64,000 bases of DNA from Lederbergia graminis (GTDB taxonomy: Bacteria > Bacillota > Bacilli > Bacillales > Bacillaceae_C): NCBI RefSeq assembly GCF_042655485.1, contig NZ_JBHSMC010000029.1, positions 62,001 through 126,000 on the forward strand, in the 5' to 3' direction. This document shows positions 53,560 through 60,490 of the stretch, piece by piece. The translations under genes were made by a program, and so were the position numbers. The notes under the pieces were generated by a model. It did not search any database. It was not told the origin of the DNA and saw nothing but the letters and a program-made list of their open reading frames with translations. Position 1 is the stretch's first letter, and every line of letters starts with the position of its first letter.

Positions 53560-53868
53560 TTACGCGTTGATTTTTTCAACAACAACTTTAGTGTATGGTT
53601 GACGATGACCTTGTTTTTTGTGGTAGTTTTTCTTTGGCTTGTATTTGTAAACAACAATCTTCTTTTGACGACCTTGTTTTTCAACTTTAGCTGTGACAGT
53701 TGCACCTTCAACAAATGGGCTACCAACTTTCACATCTTCCCCACCAACGAAAAGAACTTTATCAAAAGTGAATGACTCACCTTCAGCTGCATTTAATTTC
53801 TCAACGTAGATAGTTTGGCCTTCTTCAACACGAATTTGTTTACCACCAGTTTCAATGATTGCGTACAT
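53560..53868 (-). CDS. rplU: 50S ribosomal protein L21
   Basis: A 102-residue ribosomal protein beginning MYAIIETGGKQIRVEEGQ, with the conserved C-terminal KPKKNYHKKQGHRQPYT. Of the open frame's starts, the ATG at 53868 fits the family and has GGAGG 9 bases upstream. The upstream segment is the L21 leader, not protein. Confidence 0.98.
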   Translation of the reverse strand: MYAIIETGGKQIRVEEGQTIYVEKLNAAEGESFTFDKVLFVGGEDVKVGSPFVEGATVTAKVEKQGRQKKIVVYKYKPKKNYHKKQGHRQPYTKVVVEKINA

Positions 53869-53984
53869 ATTATTGCACCTCCTTAATAGACTCAGACTCG
53901 CCATTGACAGGTGTTTGATATTCATCAAAACTTATGTACCTGGTATGTGCGGTTGTAGCACGGGTGCTACAGACTAACAAGAAA
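53869..53984 (-). promoter_or_regulatory. L21 ribosomal leader
   Basis: About 115 bases between the promoter and rplU, with a GTAGCACCCGTGCTAC hairpin near 53955-53972 and further pairing near 53890-53940. Ribosomal L21 leaders at this position in Bacillota have been described and are thought to bind L21 for feedback. I could not fold it fully. Confidence 0.7.
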
Positions 53985-54014
53985 ATACTATCATATATTA
54001 AACATGAATGTCAA
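53985..54014 (-). promoter_or_regulatory. promoter of rplU-prp-rpmA
   Basis: TTGACA (54009-54014), 18-base spacer, TAGTAT (53985-53990). Confidence 0.78.
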
Positions 54015-54061
54015 TGACTTTCGATAGAAAGCAAAAGGCAACTTGGACTGGGCATGTAAAA

Positions 54062-54100
54062 ACAAAAAAGACGACGATGTCAACATATCCATTGTCGTCC
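54062..54100 (-). terminator. terminator after spoIVFB
   Basis: GACGACAATG pairs with CATCGTCGTC (one mismatch), followed by TTTTTTG on the minus strand. Confidence 0.87.
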
Positions 54101-54105
54101 ATTTA

Positions 54106-54969
54106 TTAATCATCGTAAACAAGATCCTTTAAGCGGGCATCTACTCTTTTTTCTGTAAAATAAGCATACAGAAGTTCATTTTCATCTAGTTTCCCTTGAT
54201 GAGTTGGTCCAGCAACATATATTAAATGCTTACAGCCTCTTTTAAATTTCGTAAATACTTCATGCAAATATTCATCGCCTTTTGCATTTATTGTTTGTAA
54301 TTGTGACACATATTCATGTTTACCATAATGTCTCTCCATTAAAAACCTCATAAAAGAGAATCTTAATTGTTTCCATGCAGTCCATAGGGATACGCTCAAA
54401 TAAATCAATACTAACCAAACATTAATATTCCATGGAGAATATATGAAAATAAATAGATGTAACATACCTAATACAACTGCGGATACTACTAATGAGAGGC
54501 GATTCGCTTCTAAATACGTATTCCTAGTTGCAAAAAATAATTGAACTAATTTACCTCCATCAAGTGGCCAGATAGGTAGAAGATTAAAGATTAATATCAT
54601 TACATTAAATTGTAAAATGACTTTTGCATAATCTGCTGTAACGACAGAAGCCATTACTAAGATTGGCAACAAAATCGCAATAATTAAATGTTGAAATGGC
54701 CCAGCTAATATGACCATTAGCTCTTCTCGCATACTCCTATTCCCGTGTTCATCCACTTCACAATAACCACCAAAAGGCAATATTAATATGCGCTTTATTT
54801 TCCAATCATAGTAATGAGCCATAAAAGCATGTCCAAGTTCATGCAAGAAAACAATGCAAAACAGGGCTAGTAGCTCCCAAAAATACCCAGTCATAATCGC
54901 TAACCCTGTGACTGCCCAAAAGAGGGGGTGAATGTTAATCTTTTTTATAAGATCTATATATTTATTCAA
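54106..54969 (-). CDS. spoIVFB: SpoIVFB, intramembrane metalloprotease of the sigma-K checkpoint
   Basis: An S2P-type (M50) protease that frees sigma-K from pro-sigma-K in the outer forespore membrane. Motifs are FLHELGHAF (HEXXH) and LPIWPLDGGK (the second zinc ligand Asp). About six membrane segments, then a C-terminal CBS-like part (about residues 230-280). 287 residues. TTG start with AGGTGAT 5 bases upstream inside spoIVFA; the two overlap by 8 bases. Confidence 0.93.
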   Translation of the reverse strand: MNKYIDLIKKINIHPLFWAVTGLAIMTGYFWELLALFCIVFLHELGHAFMAHYYDWKIKRILILPFGGYCEVDEHGNRSMREELMVILAGPFQHLIIAILLPILVMASVVTADYAKVILQFNVMILIFNLLPIWPLDGGKLVQLFFATRNTYLEANRLSLVVSAVVLGMLHLFIFIYSPWNINVWLVLIYLSVSLWTAWKQLRFSFMRFLMERHYGKHEYVSQLQTINAKGDEYLHEVFTKFKRGCKHLIYVAGPTHQGKLDENELLYAYFTEKRVDARLKDLVYDD

Positions 54970-55729
54970 ATTTCATCACCTGTATAGGATCAATAAAGGT
55001 ATCATTTTGCTTAATGGCAAAATAAAACTCACCTTTTTGATTTTCATCACTTGCTGCTACATTTCCAACAATTTCACCTTCTTTTACATTTTGGTGCGTC
55101 TTTACAGATATGCTATCTAGTCTGCCATACCATGATTCACTGTGATCAGCATGTTGAATAATAACTGTTTTACCAATATCTTCTTTCACTCCTGCAAAAA
55201 TAACATTACCACCACTCATTGCTTTTACATCAGCATCTTGTCCAGTTTCAATAATAATTCCTCTTCCATCCCCTGAAAAATCCTCTAATACTTTTCCTGA
55301 AACTGGTTGTGAGTAGTCGTGCATTTTATCGGGATTTTCTGTTTCCTTTTCAAATGGAGGTAGAAGTGCAAGTGGTTTTCCAAATTGACTCTCATACCAA
55401 TTAGCCACAGTAGCAAATTGGAATTCTGTTTCCATTGTTTTCTGGACACTAGCTCTAAATTTATCAAACGTCGTAGAAGGTGATTTAAATATGATAGCAA
55501 CTACTAATACAAGGATAGCTGAAATTAATATTTTCATAAGGAACACATCACGATTCCAAAGTGGATGGAATGAATCTTTAGGGTCAGACTCATACACAGA
55601 TGTTTCTATTTCATCCTCGCTAAAAGGTGATGGATTTACAGTAGGTTTTACCGTCCTTCTACGGTTCTCCATATAATTTTTTCGGCGTTTGCTAATTTGT
55701 CGGCGAATCTCGTCAGCCCTTCGGCTCAT
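54962..55729 (-). CDS. spoIVFA: SpoIVFA, regulator of SpoIVFB
   Basis: A 255-residue membrane protein with a basic N-terminus, one membrane segment (about 65-88) and a C-terminal LytM/M23-type domain. It holds SpoIVFB inactive with BofA until cut by SpoIVB. The M23 zinc ligands look lost: the normal first H/D motif is replaced by RGIIIETGQDADVKA, and only HADHSESWY remains. It is therefore probably not a peptidase. Confidence 0.9.
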   Translation of the reverse strand: MSRRADEIRRQISKRRKNYMENRRRTVKPTVNPSPFSEDEIETSVYESDPKDSFHPLWNRDVFLMKILISAILVLVVAIIFKSPSTTFDKFRASVQKTMETEFQFATVANWYESQFGKPLALLPPFEKETENPDKMHDYSQPVSGKVLEDFSGDGRGIIIETGQDADVKAMSGGNVIFAGVKEDIGKTVIIQHADHSESWYGRLDSISVKTHQNVKEGEIVGNVAASDENQKGEFYFAIKQNDTFIDPIQVMKFE

Positions 55730-55812
55730 ACTCCCCCATCCTCCTTTAACTATTTCTACTAACCTATGACTCGTCCGATTTAATTATTCTTTTTGAGGTG
55801 ACAAACCTAAAA

Positions 55813-55866
55813 GAAAAAAAGGTGCTCTCCAATAAGCCACAAAAAATTGACTTGTTGGAAGCACCC
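55813..55866 (-). terminator. terminator-like hairpin upstream of spoIVFA
   Basis: GGGTGCT and AGCACC arms plus CCAA/TTGG pairing, then TTTTTTTC on the minus strand. Together with the terminator at 55995-56041 it isolates a roughly 130-base segment with no gene. Confidence 0.78.
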
Positions 55867-55994
55867 TTCAATAATGTTACTATTTGACTGCGATATACAG
55901 GGAAGTACTCGTGCAGGTATTTACACAGAACGTGGCACATATTAGACTGTCAGTGCTCGTTTTTCGAATTGTTTTTATGTACCTAAAAAACACT

Positions 55995-56041
55995 CAAAAA
56001 AAGACGATAGACAAACTCTACTTTATCAAGTTTGTCTATCG
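55995..56041 (-). terminator. terminator after minD
   Basis: CGATAGACAAAC and GTTTGTCTATCG form a perfect 12-bp stem, followed by TCTTTTTTTG on the minus strand. Confidence 0.93.
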
Positions 56042-56071
56042 CCCATAAAAACTTTCCTGGAAGTTAATCCG

Positions 56072-56878
56072 TTAGGCTTTCGCACTGAATAGTTTTTTTA
56101 GTTTTGCAAAGAGACCATTGTTGGTGTCTTCTAATGCTTGGAGTGGTACTGATTCACCTAGAATTCGTCTTGCAATATTACGATATGCAATTGAAGCAGT
56201 ACTATTAGGATTTAACGCAATTGGTTCACCTTGATTCGATGATTTAATTACCTCAACATCGTCTTGTACGATTCCGATTAAATCGATGGATAGATGTTGA
56301 GCAATTTCGTCAATATCTAATACATCTCCATCTTTCATCATTTGTGGACGTATGCGATTAATAATCAATTTTGGTGGTTCGACACCTTCTTCTTTTTCAA
56401 GCAATCCAATTATACGATCTGCATCTCTAACGGCAGAAATTTCTGGTGTTGTTACTACAATTGCCTTATCAGCACCTGCAACAGCATTTTTGTATCCTTG
56501 TTCAATACCTGCCGGACAATCAATTAATATATAATCATAGTCTTGTTTCATTTCATCCACAAGCTGCTTCATTTGTGGTGGAGAAACTGCTGTTTTATCG
56601 CTCGTTTGTGCAGCTGGGAGCAAGAATAATTTATCATCAAATCGCTTATCTTTTACTAATGCTTGATGTGGTTTGCAACGTCCTTCGACAACATCTACAA
56701 GATCATATATGATTCTATTCTCTAAACCTAGGACAACATCAAGATTTCGAAGACCGATATCTGTATCAATCAGACATACCTTTTTCCCTTGAAGGGCAAG
56801 TGCTGTTCCAAGGTTAGCGGATGTAGTTGTCTTTCCGACTCCACCTTTACCTGATGTTATTACAATCGCCTCACCCAT
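56072..56878 (-). CDS. minD: septum site-determining ATPase MinD
   Basis: A deviant Walker A ATPase that recruits MinC to the membrane and blocks polar septation. Motif SGKGGVGKTTTSANLG is at the N-terminus and DTDIGLRNLD follows. The C-terminal LFAKLKKLF is the amphipathic membrane-targeting helix. 268 residues. Overlaps minC by 8 bases. Confidence 0.98.
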   Translation of the reverse strand: MGEAIVITSGKGGVGKTTTSANLGTALALQGKKVCLIDTDIGLRNLDVVLGLENRIIYDLVDVVEGRCKPHQALVKDKRFDDKLFLLPAAQTSDKTAVSPPQMKQLVDEMKQDYDYILIDCPAGIEQGYKNAVAGADKAIVVTTPEISAVRDADRIIGLLEKEEGVEPPKLIINRIRPQMMKDGDVLDIDEIAQHLSIDLIGIVQDDVEVIKSSNQGEPIALNPNSTASIAYRNIARRILGESVPLQALEDTNNGLFAKLKKLFSAKA

Positions 56879-57560
56879 AGATTTGTCCCCCTTTTAATCT
56901 ATTAATATTTGGTCTAATATGTTTTAAAACTTGTAATCGATCAATAACAATTTGTTGCTTATTGTCTATGTAAGCACATTCCATTTGGTGATGTTCTTCC
57001 TGATTATACGAGTCTGGTGCTCGACTAATACAGTCAGAAATCCGTAATTGCGATGGAGTCATAAAAGAAGCAACAATGACGGCTTCACTCCTACCCGTAA
57101 CTCCAGCATGGGCTATACCTTTTAGAGCACCCATGATAAAGATATTTCCACCAGCCTTTACGGTACCTCCTGGATTTACATCACCAACAAGTAACAAATC
57201 ACCTGGTACTTCTAAAACTTGTCCCGATCTGACAATTGTAGCAACAGACGTAACTTCTTGCTCTGTAATTAAACGCTCTGCTTCCTCTTTTAAGATAACG
57301 TTACTTTCAATTTCCTCTACATGCAAATTTTTCTTTTGCATAATCAACTTTTTCAATTCTTCTTGCTGCGTTTCCGTCAAATGTCTATTACCTGCCAATA
57401 TTCGCACAGAAATTACCGGACTATCCATATCTACTCCATGCAAATCAGCTAGTTTATCTGATAACTCTTTCCGTAATTCATCATAGGAGCAGTGATCATT
57501 TAATTGCAGTGAAAGACCACTTTTCGTCCCTTTAATCATTACATTTTGTCTGTTTTTCAT
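56871..57560 (-). CDS. minC: septum site-determining protein MinC
   Basis: The FtsZ-inhibiting partner of MinD. N-terminal MinC_N (about residues 1-105) and a C-terminal right-handed beta-helix (VPGDLLLVGDVNPGGTVKAGG, APDSYN). 229 residues, normal length. It starts about 175 bases after mreD; no terminator is obvious in that gap, so read-through from mreBCD is possible. Confidence 0.96.
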   Translation of the reverse strand: MKNRQNVMIKGTKSGLSLQLNDHCSYDELRKELSDKLADLHGVDMDSPVISVRILAGNRHLTETQQEELKKLIMQKKNLHVEEIESNVILKEEAERLITEQEVTSVATIVRSGQVLEVPGDLLLVGDVNPGGTVKAGGNIFIMGALKGIAHAGVTGRSEAVIVASFMTPSQLRISDCISRAPDSYNQEEHHQMECAYIDNKQQIVIDRLQVLKHIRPNINRLKGGQIYG

Positions 57561-57734
57561 GTGATCCGGGCAAAGCGGAGATTAATAGATTACTATCTCT
57601 CCTAATTTTTTGCCCTTATGTCTCCTTTCAACAACTACATCAATTACTATCTATTTTAACTAATATTTATGGATACGTCATCTTTAGCTCAATTCGACAA
57701 AGTGAGTGTATTTTCCTTTAAAATCGCTTTATTT

Positions 57735-58256
57735 TTATTCATTTAGTTCTTCTTTTACACTTTTTTGAAGCATCCGTGAGAAAGGATAGTAAATGATTAA
57801 TAAGAAGATTAGATTTAACACGAGTGTAGGCCATAATCGCACTAATACGTAATCTTCTGGTTGCAGATTTATTTGCATAATGAGAACGTTAAATATGTAG
57901 ACGATAATTTCCACTAACGTCAAACAAATAGTACTTATTACAAGGGTTGTTAATATATTTGCCTGTAAAAACTTTGATGTTTTGGCAGACAAATAAACAG
58001 CTATTGGAAACAATGTGAAGTAAATTCCAATGATCTCGGTGAAATATATATCAAATATTAACCCAAAAATAGCTGCATAGATTAACGAGCGATTTCGAAA
58101 ATAAAAAATCCCCATTAAAATTAACATGACAAGTAAAAAATGTGGTGTTAACACTTTATCGATACCAAAAGATCCTGGTGGAAGGAAATACACAAAAACA
58201 CTACCACTATAAAAACAAAATGCTAAAAGGAGAGGAAGAAATAATTTTTTCATCAT
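57735..58256 (-). CDS. mreD: rod shape-determining protein MreD
   Basis: A 173-residue membrane protein with about five membrane segments and the family's FGLIFDIYFTEIIGIYF. Part of the MreBCD elongation complex. Two bases after the mreC stop, so coupled. Confidence 0.94.
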   Translation of the reverse strand: MMKKLFLPLLLAFCFYSGSVFVYFLPPGSFGIDKVLTPHFLLVMLILMGIFYFRNRSLIYAAIFGLIFDIYFTEIIGIYFTLFPIAVYLSAKTSKFLQANILTTLVISTICLTLVEIIVYIFNVLIMQINLQPEDYVLVRLWPTLVLNLIFLLIIYYPFSRMLQKSVKEELNE

Positions 58257-58258
58257 TA

Positions 58259-59110
58259 TTATTCCTCCTCCATTTTAACATTTTCCGTTTTCACAACGAT
58301 AACATGTTCAAAACCATAAAAATCAGCTGCTGGTTCTACATATGCAGTCTGCGTCAATCCATAACGGTCCAGCTCAATTTCTTTAATCTTTCCGATATCC
58401 AATAATTTTGGAAATACCCCACCATATCCCGAAGTAATTACATTTTGACCAACCTCTATTTCTTGATCAATTGGGATATCTTTCATTAACAACAAATTAT
58501 TTACTTGGTCATAGCCATTTATAAACCCATAAACAGGGGTTTCTCCTTGTATTTGAGCGGATACCTTATTTCTTGTGTTCGTAGAAGACAACAGTTCTAC
58601 CGTTGCAGTCATTTCGGACGTACTTACTACTTTACCTATTAACCCTTTTGCAGTAATGACAGCCATATCATTTTGGACACCGCTTTTTTGCCCCTTATTA
58701 ATAATTAGTCTATCATACCAACGATCAGGAGAACGATTAATAACGGTTGCTTGAATTGGTTCATAGTCACGAATATTATCCGTTTTATTTAATATTTCTC
58801 TTAGTTCTTCATTGTCTAACTTTAAATCTGCAATTTCTTTTTCAAGCTTGGCTAGACCTTCCAGCCTTGATTTTAGTTTTTTATTTTCCGTATATGTATT
58901 TTTTATATCTTCTATATTCTCAAAAAAACCGGCAATCCCCTGTGCTGGTTTCATAATTAGATATTGACCAAAACCAACAACATCTTTCACGAATTGTTCT
59001 GGCTTTGAAATATTTTCTTTATCTCTTAAAGAAAAGCCAATTAATGAAACGAGTATGATGATGCTGATAAGCAGTATAATTAAACGTTTGTTGAGAAAAA
59101 AATTCGGCAT
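58259..59110 (-). CDS. mreC: rod shape-determining protein MreC
   Basis: A bitopic protein that links MreB to wall synthesis. One N-terminal membrane segment (RLIILLISIIILVSLIGF), a coiled coil (about residues 65-110, KLKSRLEGLAKLEKEIADL) and a C-terminal double-barrel domain (VITAKGLIGKVVSTS, GIGLP-like GYGGVFPKLLDIG). The ATG giving MPNFFLNKR has GGGGTGAT upstream; the 52 residues before it in the open frame are non-coding. 283 residues. Confidence 0.95.
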   Translation of the reverse strand: MPNFFLNKRLIILLISIIILVSLIGFSLRDKENISKPEQFVKDVVGFGQYLIMKPAQGIAGFFENIEDIKNTYTENKKLKSRLEGLAKLEKEIADLKLDNEELREILNKTDNIRDYEPIQATVINRSPDRWYDRLIINKGQKSGVQNDMAVITAKGLIGKVVSTSEMTATVELLSSTNTRNKVSAQIQGETPVYGFINGYDQVNNLLLMKDIPIDQEIEVGQNVITSGYGGVFPKLLDIGKIKEIELDRYGLTQTAYVEPAADFYGFEHVIVVKTENVKMEEE

Positions 59111-59266
59111 CAAAATCACCCCAAATAGAACAGCATAAGCGCCTAGTATGCTAATAGAAGTAGGGTCACTTCGTCTACTTTTCCTCCATAAATTTGAAAT
59201 AAAAAGAGGTACGAATGGACTAGCGAAAAGACGCAAAGCTAAACATAAAATTTTAAAAAAGTGCAA

Positions 59267-59287
59267 GCGCCAGTATGATACCGGCGC
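59267..59287 (-). other. hairpin between mreB and mreC
   Basis: GCGCCGGTAT and ATACTGGCGC form a 10-bp stem with a one-base centre, then TTGCACTTTTTT. It lies just after mreB and may attenuate transcription into mreC. Confidence 0.55.
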
Positions 59288-59293
59288 ATGACT

Positions 59294-60313
59294 TTATCGA
59301 GAATCTTTAACTTTATTTTTAAATAGATGAATATGGTCAAGTGCTTTACCAGTTCCAATAGCAACACAATCTAGTGGCTCGTCTGCAATTAAGACAGGCA
59401 TATCCGTTTCTTGGCTTAACACTTTATCCATATTGTGAAGCAGAGCACCGCCTCCAGTTAACACAATCCCACGATCCATAATATCAGCTGATAATTCAGG
59501 TGGCGTTCTTTCTAATGTGTTTTTCACTGCATCGATAATGGCATACACCGTGTCATGTAGTGCACCAGAAATCTCTGCTGCAGTGATTTCGATTGTTTTT
59601 GGTAGGCCTGTTAATAAATCACGTCCACGAATTTCCATTGGGCCAATACCCTCTGTATCACTAGCAGAACCAATTTCCATTTTAATCGACTCTGCAGTAC
59701 GATCTCCAATTAATAGATTATACGTTTTTCTAATGTAGGCAATAATAGATTCGTCCATATTATCACCTGCAGTACGAATAGACATACTCGTTACAATTCC
59801 ACCTAATGATATAACAGCAACTTCTGTTGTACCACCACCAATATCGACAACCATACTTCCTGTAGGTTCCCAAACAGGTAGGTTTGCTCCAATCGCTGCT
59901 GCAAATGGTTCTTCAATTGGAAATGCCTCACGTGCACCCGCTTCACGTGTTGCATCAAGCACCGCCCTTTGTTCCACTGCAGTTATGCCTGATGGTACAC
60001 ACACCATGACATAAGGCTTCCCTCCAAGCCCTTTACCTTTTAGAGCATGCTTAATATAATATTTCATCATAGATGCAGTTGTTTCGTAATCAGCGATTAC
60101 ACCATCTTTCATTGGTCGCAATGCTACAATATTACCTGGTGTACGTCCAATCATATTTTTTGCATCATTACCAACAGCAACTATTTTTTTTGTATCAGTT
60201 TGTAAAGCAACTACGGAAGGCTCACGTAACACAATTCCCTTCCCTTTCACAAAAACAAGTGTATTTGCTGTACCTAAATCAATACCTAAGTCCTTTGATC
60301 CAAATCCAAACAT
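59294..60313 (-). CDS. mreB: rod shape-determining protein MreB
   Basis: A bacterial actin that organises wall synthesis. GIDLGTANTLVFVKG is the phosphate-1 loop, VVDIGGGTTEVAVISLGG phosphate-2, and VLTGGGALLHNMD the adenosine motif. 339 residues. It lies just downstream of radC, as in B. subtilis, with about 180 bases between. Confidence 0.98.
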   Translation of the reverse strand: MFGFGSKDLGIDLGTANTLVFVKGKGIVLREPSVVALQTDTKKIVAVGNDAKNMIGRTPGNIVALRPMKDGVIADYETTASMMKYYIKHALKGKGLGGKPYVMVCVPSGITAVEQRAVLDATREAGAREAFPIEEPFAAAIGANLPVWEPTGSMVVDIGGGTTEVAVISLGGIVTSMSIRTAGDNMDESIIAYIRKTYNLLIGDRTAESIKMEIGSASDTEGIGPMEIRGRDLLTGLPKTIEITAAEISGALHDTVYAIIDAVKNTLERTPPELSADIMDRGIVLTGGGALLHNMDKVLSQETDMPVLIADEPLDCVAIGTGKALDHIHLFKNKVKDSR

Positions 60314-60490
60314 GGTATGTATCTCCCTCTCTCATTTATGCCAACAGCCGGACATTATAATGTAAGGCCTCTATTTACTATTAACTAATACTATCATTAG
60401 AAATCATCAGCTTGTCCATATTTACCGAATACAACTTCAGTAAAAATTCATAAATATAATTATATCCTAATCTTTTTTAAAATCATAGTA

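Noticed and set aside
55867..55994. A T-box or other known riboswitch upstream of spoIVFA
   Set aside because: There is no T-box GGTGG motif or other recognised conserved core, so only a possible independent RNA remains as a weak idea.
59110..59266. MreC N-terminal extension of 52 residues
   Set aside because: The segment includes a hydrophobic stretch that could look like an extra membrane helix, but the MPNFF start has GGGGTGAT upstream and matches the family.
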